Origin: Actomonas sp051209155
GTDB taxonomy: Bacteria > Verrucomicrobiota > Verrucomicrobiia > Opitutales > Opitutaceae
Length of the DNA: 64,000 nt
Assembly: GCA_051209155.1 (NCBI GenBank)
Contig: JBPJGB010000001.1
Direction: 5' to 3' (one strand)
A program made the position numbers and the translations under genes. Shown piece after piece: positions 42,819 through 51,624 of the stretch. The notes under the pieces were generated by a model. That model saw nothing but the letters and a program-made list of their open reading frames with translations, was not told where the DNA came from and searched no databases. Every line of letters begins with the position of its first letter. Position 1 is the stretch's first letter.

Positions 42819-42864
42819 ATGTAGGTCTAAACCAAACGGAAACCCTCCACCTACCACTTAGCCC

Positions 42865-43515
42865 ATGATCAACACCATTATCGGTAAGAAGATCGGCATG
42901 ACTCAGGTCTACGATGACAACAATGTCCTCGTGCCGGTCACCGTGGTCGAAGCCGGACCCTGCCCTGTGGTCCAGGTCAAGACTGTCGAATCCGACGGCT
43001 ACAACGCCGTTCAGCTCGGCTACTCCGCCAAGAAGGTCAAGAACACCTCCAAGGCCGAGCTCGCCCACGCCCAAAAGGCGGGCCTCGAGCAAGCCCCGCG
43101 CCTCCTCGATGAGGTGCGCCTCGCCGACGCCCCCGAAGCCAAACCCGGTGACACCGTCACCGTGGAAGCCTTCACCTCCGGCCAATTGGTCGACGTGATC
43201 GGCGTTTCCAAGGGTAAGGGTTTCGCCGGCGTCGTGAAGCGCTTCCGTGTGGCGGGTGGTCCCGCCTCGCACGGTTCCATGTTCCACCGCCGCATCGGTT
43301 CGGTCGGTATGCGCCAGACTCCTGGTCGCGTGTGGAAGAATCAAAAGATGCCCGGCCACATGGGCAGCAAGCGTCGCACCGTGCAGAACCTGCGCATCGT
43401 CCAAGTTGACGCCGAGAAGAACCTTCTTCTCGTCCGCGGCTGCATTCCCGGCGCCAACGGCGACACCGTCGTCGTGCGTTCGGCCATCAAGGGTCAAAAA
43501 CAGGCCGCCGCCTGA
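42865..43515 (+). CDS. rplC: 50S ribosomal protein L3
   Basis: The product has 216 residues. L3 reaches the peptidyl-transferase centre. The start IIGKKIGMTQVYDDNNVLVP and GVSKGKGFAGVVKRFRVAGG are conserved, as is GSIGMRQTPGRVWKNQKMPG in the form RIGSVGMRQTPGRVWKNQKM. Confidence 0.98.
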   Translation: MINTIIGKKIGMTQVYDDNNVLVPVTVVEAGPCPVVQVKTVESDGYNAVQLGYSAKKVKNTSKAELAHAQKAGLEQAPRLLDEVRLADAPEAKPGDTVTVEAFTSGQLVDVIGVSKGKGFAGVVKRFRVAGGPASHGSMFHRRIGSVGMRQTPGRVWKNQKMPGHMGSKRRTVQNLRIVQVDAEKNLLLVRGCIPGANGDTVVVRSAIKGQKQAAA

Positions 43516-43533
43516 TAAGGAGAACACGCAACC

Positions 43534-44166
43534 ATGAAACTCACTGTCTATTCTCCCGACGGCACCAACAGCCGTGAAGAAGAGTTCTCCCTCCCGACGT
43601 TTGAAGGCGACAAAGGCCTGCAGGCGCTGAAGGAGGCGATCGTCGCGATCAACGCCAACAACCGTCAAGGCACCCGCAGCACCAAGACGCGCGGTGATGT
43701 CTCCGGCGGAGGCAAGAAGCCCTGGCGCCAAAAGGGCACCGGCCGTGCCCGTCACGGTTCCACCCGTTCCCCGATCTGGGTCGGTGGTGGCCGCGCCCAC
43801 GGTCCGAAGCCCCGCGACTATTCCAAGAAGATCAACTCCAAGGTGAAGGCGCTCGCGTTCTCCCGCGCTCTGTTCGACCGCGCCGTCGCCGGCGAAGTCG
43901 CCGTGATCGAGGAGTTCTCCGTCAGCCCGGCCAAGACCAAAGTTGCCAACGAGATCATCGGCCGCATCGCCCCCGAGGGCAAGGTGCTGCTGGTGGACGC
44001 CCCGTTCGCCGACACCACGGTTCTCGCCGCCCGCAACATCGAGCGCGTTTCTTTCCAGGAAGCCGCCAAGCTCAACCCGCTCGATCTGGCCCAATACGCC
44101 AAGATCGTCGTCAGCTCCAAAGCGCTCGAGGCCATCCTCGCCCGCGTCAACGGAGGTGCAAACTGA
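43534..44166 (+). CDS. rplD: 50S ribosomal protein L4
   Basis: The product has 210 residues. L4 lines the exit tunnel and, in some bacteria, represses the S10 operon. The loop GTRSTKTRGDVSGGGKKPWR followed by QKGTGRARHGSTRSPIWVGG is the hallmark. Its stop overlaps the ATG of rplW by one base (TGATG). Confidence 0.98.
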   Translation: MKLTVYSPDGTNSREEEFSLPTFEGDKGLQALKEAIVAINANNRQGTRSTKTRGDVSGGGKKPWRQKGTGRARHGSTRSPIWVGGGRAHGPKPRDYSKKINSKVKALAFSRALFDRAVAGEVAVIEEFSVSPAKTKVANEIIGRIAPEGKVLLVDAPFADTTVLAARNIERVSFQEAAKLNPLDLAQYAKIVVSSKALEAILARVNGGAN

Positions 44167-44447
44167 TGCAAGCCGACAAAGTTCTCAAAACCGTCCGTCT
44201 CACCGAGAAGTCCAACGCGCAATCCGCCGAGTTGGGCCAATACACCTTCGAGGTGTTCCCGACCGCCTCCAAGGCAGCCATCGCGGCCGCCGTCGAGCAG
44301 ACCTTCAAGGTCACGGTCAAGCGCGTGAACGTGCAAAACTACCTCGGCAAGACCACCCGCGGCCGCACCGGCCGTCCGGGCAAGAAATCCGACTTCAAGA
44401 AGGCCATCGTTACGCTGAAGGCCGGCGACAAGATCGAGCTCGTCTAA
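44166..44447 (+). CDS. rplW: 50S ribosomal protein L23
   Basis: The product has 93 residues. L23 is the docking site for trigger factor and SRP at the tunnel exit. The pattern LTEKSNAQSAELGQYTFEVF and KRVNVQNYLGKTTRGRTGRP is typical. Coupled to rplD by a one-base overlap. Confidence 0.97.
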   Translation: MQADKVLKTVRLTEKSNAQSAELGQYTFEVFPTASKAAIAAAVEQTFKVTVKRVNVQNYLGKTTRGRTGRPGKKSDFKKAIVTLKAGDKIELV

Positions 44448-44478
44448 GCCCGATCACCCAACCTGGAGATATCATCCC

Positions 44479-45351
44479 ATGGCTATCAATAATCATCGCC
44501 CGACCACCGCTTCCCAGCGCTTCACCTCGCTCAGCTCTTCCAAGGGCCTGACCAAGAAGCGCCCGGAAAAGGCCCTCACCGAGCCCAAGCCGAAGACCGG
44601 TGGCCGCAACGCCTATGGTCGCATCACCTCGCGTCGTCGGGGTGGCGGTCACAAGCAGCTCTACCGCCGCATCGACTTCAAGCGCCTCGATCGTCTCGAC
44701 CAGCCCTGCGAAGTCGTCGCGCTCGAATACGATCCGAACCGCTCCGCCCACATCGCTCTCGTGCAATACGAGGACGGTGAGAAGCGCTACATCATCGCTC
44801 CCGATGGTCTCGCGGTCGGCACCAAGATCGTCGCCGGCACCACCGCCACGATCAACGACTTCAACGTCGGCAACAACTACCCGCTGGCCCTCATCCCGCC
44901 GTCCACCCGCATCCACTGTGTCGAGCTCCTGCCCGGTCGTGGTGCGCAGATGGCGCGTGGCGCCGGCACGGCCGTCGAACTGGTCGCGATCACCGAAGAT
45001 GGTTACGCGCAGATCAAGTTGCCTTCCGGCGAAATCCGCCTCGTTAACGCCAAGTGCCGCGCCACCGTCGGCGAAGTCGGCAATGGTGACCACAATCGCC
45101 AATCCCTCGGTAAAGCCGGCCGCAATCGCTGGCTCGGTCGTCGCCCCCGCGTTCGCGGTATGGTGATGAATCCCGTCGATCACCCGAACGGTGGTGGTAA
45201 CGGTAAGTCCAAGGGCGGTGGCGGTCGTCAGCACCTTGTCTCGCCGTGGGGGCAGCTCGCCAAGGGCTTCCCGACCCGCAAGCGCTCCAAGGCTTCCAAC
45301 AGCCTCATCCTCGTTCGCCACGACGGCAAGAAGCCGCGCGGTAAGAAATAA
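44479..45351 (+). CDS. rplB: 50S ribosomal protein L2
   Basis: The product has 290 residues, slightly longer than the usual 273-277. L2 supports subunit association and the peptidyl-transferase centre. GGRNAYGRITSRRRGGGHKQ and the C-terminal RGMVMNPVDHPNGGGNGKSK are conserved, including the histidine of VDHPNGGG. GGAGAT precedes the ATG. Confidence 0.98.
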   Translation: MAINNHRPTTASQRFTSLSSSKGLTKKRPEKALTEPKPKTGGRNAYGRITSRRRGGGHKQLYRRIDFKRLDRLDQPCEVVALEYDPNRSAHIALVQYEDGEKRYIIAPDGLAVGTKIVAGTTATINDFNVGNNYPLALIPPSTRIHCVELLPGRGAQMARGAGTAVELVAITEDGYAQIKLPSGEIRLVNAKCRATVGEVGNGDHNRQSLGKAGRNRWLGRRPRVRGMVMNPVDHPNGGGNGKSKGGGGRQHLVSPWGQLAKGFPTRKRSKASNSLILVRHDGKKPRGKK

Positions 45352-45371
45352 GCATTCAGCCCTGATTTCCC

Positions 45372-45647
45372 ATGGCCCGTTCCATCAAGAAAGGCTTCTT
45401 CGTCGACTATCACCTCATCGAGAAAATCGAGAAGGCGAACAACACCGGCGGCGCCAAGAAGCCCATCCAAACCTGGTCCCGTCGCTCCACCATCACCCCG
45501 GAGTTTGTCGGTTTCACCTTCAATGTGCACAACGGCAAACAGTTCACCGCCGTTTACGTCACCGAGAACATGGTTGGCCACAAGCTGGGCGAGTTCGCTC
45601 CGACCCGCGCCTTCCGTTCCCATGGCGGCATGACCCGCAAGGAATAA
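45372..45647 (+). CDS. rpsS: 30S ribosomal protein S19
   Basis: The product has 91 residues. S19 binds the head of the small subunit near S13. MARSIKKGFFVDYHLIEKIE and TRSTITPEFVGFTF-type sequence (WSRRSTITPEFVGFTFNVHN) with GHKLGEFAPTRAFRSHGG are typical. The 109-base gap after it holds GC-rich sequence without a supported function. Confidence 0.97.
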   Translation: MARSIKKGFFVDYHLIEKIEKANNTGGAKKPIQTWSRRSTITPEFVGFTFNVHNGKQFTAVYVTENMVGHKLGEFAPTRAFRSHGGMTRKE

Positions 45648-45756
45648 CGTTCCTCGTTCTTCAACCACACCTTCATTCGTAATCAACAAAAGGGCAGGGC
45701 GGTCCGCTGCACGGTCCCGCTGCTGTCGCCCCTCCCGGGGAATCCTCACCACCAAC

Positions 45757-46098
45757 ATGGAAGTCCAAGCCCTCACCCGCTACGCGCGCATGTCGCCGCA
45801 GAAGATGCGCGAGGTGGCCCGCACCATCCAAGGCCGCAAGGCCCCGGAAGCTGTCGGTCTCCTCTCGATCATTCCGCGCAAGTCCGCCCGTCTCATCGCC
45901 AAGACGCTCAAGAGCGCCATCGCCAACGCCGAGAACAACAACAACGTCTCGGCCGACGATCTCATCGTCCATCGCGCCCTCATCGAGCAAGGCCCTGTGC
46001 TGAAGCGCTTCAAGGCCGGTGCCCGTGGCACCGCCAAGCCGCGTCGCAAGGGTATGTCCCACATCCGCATCGTCCTCTCGGACGGCTCCAACTCCTAA
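45757..46098 (+). CDS. rplV: 50S ribosomal protein L22
   Basis: The product has 113 residues. L22 extends a loop into the exit tunnel. YARMSPQKMREVARTIQGRK, the VHRALIEQGPVLKRFKAGAR loop and the tip region RGTAKPRRKGMSHIRIVLSD are conserved. Confidence 0.97.
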   Translation: MEVQALTRYARMSPQKMREVARTIQGRKAPEAVGLLSIIPRKSARLIAKTLKSAIANAENNNNVSADDLIVHRALIEQGPVLKRFKAGARGTAKPRRKGMSHIRIVLSDGSNS

Positions 46099-46108
46099 AG
46101 CTACTTCC

Positions 46109-46750
46109 ATGGGCCAAAAAACCAATCCTATCGGTTTCCGTCTCGCCGTCCGCCGCAACTGGCAGTCGCGCTGGTATGCGAACAAAAAAGACTTCCCCAC
46201 GCTGATCCGTGAGGACGCGCTGATCCGTGAGAAACTCATGGAGAAGCTCAAGCAGGCTTCCGTGCCGCGCATCTTCATCGAACGCGCCTCCAACCGCGTC
46301 CGCGTCAAGATCTACACCGCCCGTCCGGGTATCGTGATTGGCCGCAAGGGCCAGGAGATCGAGAAGATCAAGGACGAGCTCTCCAAGCTCACCGGCAAAG
46401 AGATCCTCCTCGACATCCAGGAGGTCAAGAAGCCGGAGATCGAGGCGCAGCTCGTTGCCGAGAACGTCGCCCTCCAGCTCGAGCGCCGCATCGCCTTCCG
46501 TCGCGCCATGAAGCGCACGGTTGAGATCGCCATGGCCCTCGGTGCGGAAGGTATCCGTATCCAGTGCTCCGGCCGTCTCGGTGGTTCGGACATCGCCCGC
46601 CGGGAGTGGCAGCGCAAGGGCCGCGTTCCGCTCCACACCCTGCGTGAAAACATCGACTACGGTTTCGCCGAGGCGAACACCGTCTACGGCAAGATCGGCG
46701 TCAAGTGCTGGATCTGTAAGCCGGAAGCCGACAGCAACCAGCCCGCCTAA
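46109..46750 (+). CDS. rpsC: 30S ribosomal protein S3
   Basis: The product has 213 residues. S3 helps form the mRNA entry channel. The start MGQKTNPIGFRLAVRRNWQS at 46109 is preferred over a longer frame. The KH motif GIVIGRKGQEIEKIKDELSK and RIQCSGRLGGSDIARREWQR are typical. Confidence 0.98.
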   Translation: MGQKTNPIGFRLAVRRNWQSRWYANKKDFPTLIREDALIREKLMEKLKQASVPRIFIERASNRVRVKIYTARPGIVIGRKGQEIEKIKDELSKLTGKEILLDIQEVKKPEIEAQLVAENVALQLERRIAFRRAMKRTVEIAMALGAEGIRIQCSGRLGGSDIARREWQRKGRVPLHTLRENIDYGFAEANTVYGKIGVKCWICKPEADSNQPA

Positions 46751-46791
46751 GGCGTCGCGCCCGCTGTATTCAACAATAGGAGACAAGACCA

Positions 46792-47211
46792 ATGGCTCTC
46801 GCACCTTCCCGCACCAAATACCGCAAGGTCATGAAAGGCTCCAACGCCGGCAACGCCAAGGGTGGCAACACCATCGCGTTCGGCGAATTCGGCCTCCAAG
46901 CCCTGACCCGCGGACCTCTCACCGGCCGTCAGATCGAAGCCGCTCGTGTGACCATGAACCGTCACCTCAAGCGTAAGGGTAAGATCTGGATCCGCGTGTT
47001 CCCCCACAAGCCCGTCACCTCGAAACCCGCGGAAGTCCGCATGGGTTCCGGTAAGGGCTCCGTCGATCACTATGTCGCGATGATCAAGCCCGGCGCCGTG
47101 CTCTTCGAGCTCGCCGGCGTGCCGCAGTCCATCGCCAAGGAAGCCTGCCGCCTGGCCGACGCCAAGCTGCCCTTCCACTGTCGCTTCATCGTTCGCGACA
47201 CGAACATCTAA
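46792..47211 (+). CDS. rplP: 50S ribosomal protein L16
   Basis: The product has 139 residues. L16 contacts A-site tRNA. The start MALAPSRTKYRKVMKGSNAG departs from the commoner KTKYRKQ form, while GEFGLQALTRGPLTGRQIEA and RMGSGKGSVDHYVAMIKPG are conserved. GGAG lies about ten bases before the ATG. Confidence 0.97.
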   Translation: MALAPSRTKYRKVMKGSNAGNAKGGNTIAFGEFGLQALTRGPLTGRQIEAARVTMNRHLKRKGKIWIRVFPHKPVTSKPAEVRMGSGKGSVDHYVAMIKPGAVLFELAGVPQSIAKEACRLADAKLPFHCRFIVRDTNI

Positions 47212-47229
47212 TCCCTCGATCAACCCGTC

Positions 47230-47427
47230 ATGAAAGCCAAAGACATCCGCGAACTCTCGCCGACTGAGATCGAGACCAAGCTCCGCGAAACCCGCGAGGC
47301 GCTGCTGCAGCTCAACCTGCGCAAGCACACCGGGCAGATCGAACGCCCGCACGAGCTGCGCGCCCTCCGTAAGGACATTGCGCGCATGGAAACCATCCTC
47401 ACCGAGAAAAAAACCGCCGCCGCCTGA
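47230..47427 (+). CDS. rpmC: 50S ribosomal protein L29
   Basis: The product has 65 residues, a helical hairpin. L29 sits beside L23 at the tunnel exit. KAKDIRELSPTEIETKLRET and LRALRKDIARMETILTEKK are typical of the family. Confidence 0.95.
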   Translation: MKAKDIRELSPTEIETKLRETREALLQLNLRKHTGQIERPHELRALRKDIARMETILTEKKTAAA

Positions 47428-47452
47428 GGGCCGCACCAATTAAGCACACGCC

Positions 47453-47773
47453 ATGTCCACTGAGACCCGCAACGCCCGCAAGACCCTCATCGGTGTCGTC
47501 ACCAGCCGCTCCGGCGACAAGTCCGTCAAGGTCACCATTCCCTACAAGATCCCGCACCCGCGCTACAAGAAGGTCATTAACCGTAAATCCGTGGTGCACG
47601 TGCACGACGAGAAGAACGAGACCCACGTCGGCGACAAGGTTGAGATCATGGAGACCCGTCCCCTGAGCCGCCTCAAGCGCTTCCGCGTCCTGCGTATCGT
47701 GACCCTCTCGGCCGACGCCGAGGTCGCCGCGCATCGTGCTGCCGCCGAAGGCACCACCGAAACCGAGGCCTGA
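47453..47773 (+). CDS. rpsQ: 30S ribosomal protein S17, with C-terminal tail
   Basis: The product has 106 residues, about 20 more than usual. The core KTLIGVVTSRSGDKSVKVTI, RSVVHVHDEKN-like segment and GDKVEIMETRPLSRLKRFRV is standard for this primary 16S rRNA binder. The extra tail after LRIVTLSAD is rich in Ala, Glu and Thr. Confidence 0.96.
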   Translation: MSTETRNARKTLIGVVTSRSGDKSVKVTIPYKIPHPRYKKVINRKSVVHVHDEKNETHVGDKVEIMETRPLSRLKRFRVLRIVTLSADAEVAAHRAAAEGTTETEA

Positions 47774-47806
47774 GACCATCGACCACCCATCTAAAGGAGG
47801 CACACC

Positions 47807-48172
47807 ATGATCCAACTCCGTTCCGTTCTCGACATCGCCGACAACACCGGCGCGCGCAAGGCCCACATGATCTCCAAAAAAGGAGCAGGCCGCAACGTCG
47901 CCGCCGTCGGTGACATCATCACCGTCAACATCAAGGATAGCTCCACCGACGCTTCGGTGAAGAAGGGCGAGGTCGCCAAGGCCGTCGTCGTTCGCACCAA
48001 GGCGCCGATCCGTCGCGCCGACGGCAGCTACCTTCGCTTCGACTCCAACGCCATTGTTATCATCAACGCCGACGGCAACCCGAAGGGCACCCGCATCTTC
48101 GGCCCCGTCGCCCGTGAACTGCGCGCGAAGAACTTCATGAAGATCATCTCGCTCGCTCCGGAGGTCCTCTAA
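47807..48172 (+). CDS. rplN: 50S ribosomal protein L14
   Basis: The product has 121 residues. L14 forms part of an intersubunit bridge. IQLRSVLDIADNTGARKAHM and the end ELRAKNFMKIISLAPEVL are conserved. A strong AAAGGAGG lies eight bases before the ATG. Confidence 0.98.
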   Translation: MIQLRSVLDIADNTGARKAHMISKKGAGRNVAAVGDIITVNIKDSSTDASVKKGEVAKAVVVRTKAPIRRADGSYLRFDSNAIVIINADGNPKGTRIFGPVARELRAKNFMKIISLAPEVL

Positions 48173-48173
48173 C

Positions 48174-48446
48174 ATGCAGAAATTCCACATCAAACGCGGC
48201 GACGACGTCGTCGTCATCGCCGGCGCCCACAAGGGCAAGACCGGCAAGGTGCTCGAACTCCTCCCGGCCAAGCAGCGTGCCCGCGTCGAGGGTGTCGCCA
48301 TGGTCAAGCGCCACACGCGCAAGTCCGAGGAAAACCCGAACGGCGCCATCATCGAACGCGAAGGCTCCGTGCACGTGTCCAACCTCATGCTCAAGAGCCG
48401 CTACGACGCCTCCAAGAAGCGCGCCGTTGCCTCGGCCGAAGCCTGA
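48174..48446 (+). CDS. rplX: 50S ribosomal protein L24
   Basis: The product has 90 residues. L24 starts assembly of the large subunit. The KOW motif IKRGDDVVVIAGAHKGKTGK and VSNLMLKSR are typical. It begins one base after the rplN stop. In the 128-base gap that follows, GGCAAG/CTTGCC (48467-48484) and GCAATT/AATTGC (48525-48541) form two small hairpins. Confidence 0.97.
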   Translation: MQKFHIKRGDDVVVIAGAHKGKTGKVLELLPAKQRARVEGVAMVKRHTRKSEENPNGAIIEREGSVHVSNLMLKSRYDASKKRAVASAEA

Positions 48447-48574
48447 TTCCCGCGACCGCGCCACCCGGCAAGATAGCCCTTGCCAAAGCGGCGCGGCGAC
48501 TGCGTTACTCGTCCTCTTTTTCCCGCAATTAACTCAATTGCCGCCGCTGGGTCGGTAATCCAGCGACATTTCCC

Positions 48575-49147
48575 ATGAGCTCTTCCTACAATCCCGCCCT
48601 CAAGGCCCACTACAAAGACACGGTCGTTCCCGCTCTCAAAGAGAGCCGCGGTTATGACAACCCGCATCAGGTCCCCGGCCTGGTGAAGGTCTCGATCAAC
48701 TCCGGTTTCGGCACCGACCTCGATAAGAATCAGATCGCGGACATCCTCCGCGACCTCGGCCTCATCGCCGGTCAGAAGCCCGTCACCGCCAAGGCCCGCA
48801 AGTCGGTCGCCAACTTCAAGCTCCGTCAGGGCCAAGTGATCGGCGCGCACGTCACCCTCCGCGGCGACGCCATGTGGGACTTCCTCTACCGTCTCATGGT
48901 GGTGGCCCTCCCGACCATCCGCGACTTCCGCGGGGTGCCGAGCCGCCTCGACGGCCAGGGCAACTACACGCTCGGCATCGCCGACTTCTCCATCTTCCCG
49001 GAAATCTCCGTCGAGAACGTGAAGCGCACCATCGGTTTCGACATCACCATCGTGACCACCGCCCAAAATGACGACGAAGGTCGCGAGCTGCTCAAGCTGC
49101 TCGGCATGCCCTTCCGTCGCGCCGCCGAAACCGCCCAAGCCGCCTAA
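48575..49147 (+). CDS. rplE: 50S ribosomal protein L5
   Basis: The product has 190 residues. L5 binds 5S rRNA and contacts P-site tRNA. The start LKAHYKDTVVPALKESRGYD, VTLRGDAMWDFLYRLMVVAL and GNYTLGIADFSIFPEI are typical. No clear ribosome-binding site precedes the ATG. Confidence 0.97.
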   Translation: MSSSYNPALKAHYKDTVVPALKESRGYDNPHQVPGLVKVSINSGFGTDLDKNQIADILRDLGLIAGQKPVTAKARKSVANFKLRQGQVIGAHVTLRGDAMWDFLYRLMVVALPTIRDFRGVPSRLDGQGNYTLGIADFSIFPEISVENVKRTIGFDITIVTTAQNDDEGRELLKLLGMPFRRAAETAQAA

Positions 49148-49160
49148 GCCTTTTTTCGCC

Positions 49161-49466
49161 ATGCCGAAGACCTCTGCCATTCACCGCAACCTCAAGCGCC
49201 AGAAGCTGGCTGCCAAATACGCCGCCAAGCGCGCTGAGTTGAAGGCCGCTCTCCTCAATCCGGAAACTTCCGACGAGGACTTCTTCGCCGCGCAAAAGAA
49301 GCTGCAAAAGCTTCCGCGCAATTCCTCCCCGGTTCGCGTCAAGAACCGCTGCTCCCTCAGCGGCCGCCCGCGTGCCTACATCCGCAAGTTTGGTGTCTCC
49401 CGTATCCAGTTCCGTGAACTCGCCCTCGCCGGCAAGATCCCGGGCGTCATCAAGTCTTCCTGGTAA
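49161..49466 (+). CDS. rpsN: 30S ribosomal protein S14, zinc-free form
   Basis: The product has 101 residues, the long C-minus form as in E. coli, without the CxxC pairs of the zinc form. LPRNSSPVRVKNRCSLSGRP and RAYIRKFGVSRIQFRELALA are conserved. The ATG at 49161 gives MPKTSAIHRNLKRQKLAAKY; a longer frame would overlap rplE. Confidence 0.96.
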   Translation: MPKTSAIHRNLKRQKLAAKYAAKRAELKAALLNPETSDEDFFAAQKKLQKLPRNSSPVRVKNRCSLSGRPRAYIRKFGVSRIQFRELALAGKIPGVIKSSW

Positions 49467-49553
49467 ATCCTTTCAGCCGATGGGGGTTCGTCCCGCACAC
49501 CGCGGGGCCCGGATATGACCCACCGGCCGAGCTAAAAATAAACATCCACCCAA

Positions 49554-49946
49554 ATGACTGATCCCATTGCAGATTTCCTGACGCGCCTGCGCAATGCCAG
49601 CCGCGCCCAGCTTGAGGAGTGCGTCGTTCCGCACTCCAAGCTCAAGGCCAGCCTCGCCGGCATCCTCAAGGCCGAAGGCTTCATCCAAGACGCCGAGGAG
49701 GGCACCGATGCCCGCGGCCACAAGACCCTCATCGTCAAGATGAAGTATGTCGGTGGCACCCCGGCCCTCACCGGCCTCAAGCGCGTGTCCACCCCGGGCC
49801 GCCGCCTCTACTATCGTTACACCGAGATTCCCCGTGTTCTGAACGGCCTCGGCATCAGCATTCTCTCCACCTCCCAAGGTCTCATGAAGGACCAGGACTG
49901 CCGCCGCAACAAGGCCGGTGGCGAGCTCCTCTGCAACATCTGGTAA
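49554..49946 (+). CDS. rpsH: 30S ribosomal protein S8
   Basis: The product has 130 residues. S8 is a primary 16S rRNA binder and in E. coli represses the spc operon. DPIADFLTRLRNASRAQLEE and the end GLMKDQDCRRNKAGGELLCN are typical, although the usual SGxMxDxEAR-type motif is altered to SQGLMKDQDCRR. Confidence 0.95.
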   Translation: MTDPIADFLTRLRNASRAQLEECVVPHSKLKASLAGILKAEGFIQDAEEGTDARGHKTLIVKMKYVGGTPALTGLKRVSTPGRRLYYRYTEIPRVLNGLGISILSTSQGLMKDQDCRRNKAGGELLCNIW

Positions 49947-49961
49947 TAGGAGCCCACGACC

Positions 49962-50498
49962 ATGAGCCGCATCGGCAAACAACCCGTTTCCATCCCGGAC
50001 AAAGTCAAAGTCGACGTGTCCGGCCAAACCGTCTCCGTCGAGGGCCCCAAGGGTAAACTCGCCAAGACCTTCAACGCCGCCGCCAAGATCGCTGTCGAAG
50101 ACAACGAGATCAAGGTGTCCCCGGCCGACAGCTCGCGCTTCGCCAATGCCATGTATGGCACGGCTCGCTCGATCATTGCCGGCATGGTGCAGGGCGTGAC
50201 CGAGGGCTTCGTGAAGGATCTCGAGATCTCCGGCGTCGGTTTCAAAGCCGTCCTCAAGGGCAGCACGCTCGACCTCGCGTTGGGCTACTCCCACCCGATT
50301 CTCTACCCGGTGCCGGATGGCATCAAGGTGACCGTCACCGATCAGACCAAGGTCAAGGTCGAGGGCGTTGACAAGCAGCTGGTCGGCGAAGTCGCCGCCA
50401 ACATCCGCTCCTACTACCCGGCCGAGCCCTACAAGGGCAAGGGCGTCAAATACTCCGACGAGCGCGTCCGCCGTAAGGAAGGCAAGACCGTCGCCTAA
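49962..50498 (+). CDS. rplF: 50S ribosomal protein L6
   Basis: The product has 178 residues. L6 lies near the sarcin-ricin loop. MSRIGKQPVSIPDKVKVDVS and the C-terminal YKGKGVKYSDERVRRKEGKT are conserved. Begins 15 bases after rpsH. Confidence 0.98.
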   Translation: MSRIGKQPVSIPDKVKVDVSGQTVSVEGPKGKLAKTFNAAAKIAVEDNEIKVSPADSSRFANAMYGTARSIIAGMVQGVTEGFVKDLEISGVGFKAVLKGSTLDLALGYSHPILYPVPDGIKVTVTDQTKVKVEGVDKQLVGEVAANIRSYYPAEPYKGKGVKYSDERVRRKEGKTVA

Positions 50499-50521
50499 CG
50501 CCCAGAAAGGTAACCGCACCC

Positions 50522-50884
50522 ATGAAAACGATTCAAAAAGCCAAGCTTCTCCAGAAGCGCAAATGGCGCATTCGCAAGAAAGTGACCGGCACCGCCGAGC
50601 GTCCGCGCCTTTCCGTCAAATTCACCTCCAAGCACATCTACGCCCAGGCCATCGACGACGAAGCCGGCAAGACCTTGGTCTACCTGTCCAGCCTCGACGC
50701 CGAGCTGCGCAAGCAGAACCTCTCCGCCAACGTTGCCGGAGCCGAGGCCCTCGCCAAGGCCTTCGCCGCCAAGGCGAGCGCCGCCGGTCTCTCCGATGTG
50801 GTCTTCGACCGCAACGGCGCCCGCTACCACGGCAAGGTCAAGGTGTTCGCCGACGCCGCCCGCGAAGGCGGTCTGAAATTCTAA
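50522..50884 (+). CDS. rplR: 50S ribosomal protein L18
   Basis: The product has 120 residues. L18 binds 5S rRNA with L5. RPRLSVKFTSKHIYAQAIDD and the end VFDRNGARYHGKVKVFADAA with AREGGLKF are typical. Confidence 0.97.
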   Translation: MKTIQKAKLLQKRKWRIRKKVTGTAERPRLSVKFTSKHIYAQAIDDEAGKTLVYLSSLDAELRKQNLSANVAGAEALAKAFAAKASAAGLSDVVFDRNGARYHGKVKVFADAAREGGLKF

Positions 50885-50891
50885 GCACGAC

Positions 50892-51536
50892 ATGGCCATG
50901 AGCACTCCTTCCGCCAATCCTTCCAACAACTCTCCCGCCGGCCAGAATCGTGGTCCCGGTGGCGGTCGTGGCCCCGGTGGCCATAACCGCGGTCCGGGTG
51001 GTCCCCGTCGTGACGGTCGTCGCGGTGGTCGCGACAACGCCCCGTCCCAAGACGACGGTCCCGAGCTTTTCGAGAAGGTCGTTTTCATCAACCGCTGCGC
51101 CAAGGTCGTCAAAGGTGGTCGCCGTTTCAGCTTCTCCGCCCTCGTGGTGGTCGGCGACGGCAAGGGCCAGGTCGGCGTTTCCCTCGGCAAAGCCAACGAG
51201 GTCCCCGAGGCCATTCGCAAGGGCACCGAAGGCGCCCGCAAGCGTATGACCAAGGTCGAGATCAAGAACGACACCATCCCGCACGAGGCCTTTGGCATCG
51301 CCGACGGTGGCAAGGTTCTCATCCGTCCGGCCACCCCCGGCACGGGCCTCATCGCCGGTGGCGGTGTGCGCGCCGTCCTCGAGGCCGCTGGCGTCCACAA
51401 CGTGCTGACCAAGTCCCTCGGTTCCAACAACCACCAGGCCGTGGTCAACGCCACCTTCGACGCGCTCAAGCAGCTCCGCAATCGCGACACCATCAAGGCC
51501 CTCCGCGCGCCCATCGAGGCGAGTGCGGACGCCTGA
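50892..51536 (+). CDS. rpsE: 30S ribosomal protein S5, with Gly/Pro/Arg-rich N-terminal extension
   Basis: The product has 214 residues, about 45-50 more than the E. coli protein. Residues 1-55 are a Pro/Gly/Asn/Arg-rich low-complexity lead with GPGG and RGG-like repeats. The core FINRCAKVVKGGRRFSFSAL, VGDGKGQVGVSLGKANEVPE and AGGGVRAVLEAAGVHNVLTK is standard. S5 is involved in decoding fidelity. No rpmD (L30) follows; the 88-base gap to rplO contains a CCCGGC/GCCGGG hairpin only. Confidence 0.97.
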   Translation: MAMSTPSANPSNNSPAGQNRGPGGGRGPGGHNRGPGGPRRDGRRGGRDNAPSQDDGPELFEKVVFINRCAKVVKGGRRFSFSALVVVGDGKGQVGVSLGKANEVPEAIRKGTEGARKRMTKVEIKNDTIPHEAFGIADGGKVLIRPATPGTGLIAGGGVRAVLEAAGVHNVLTKSLGSNNHQAVVNATFDALKQLRNRDTIKALRAPIEASADA

Positions 51537-51624
51537 TCCGTCGTTTTTCCGATCTCTTCCAAACCACTAATCCGAGTCCCGGCCGGCGCGAACGCCTGCC
51601 GGGGCGTCCATTGAGGAAACTGAT

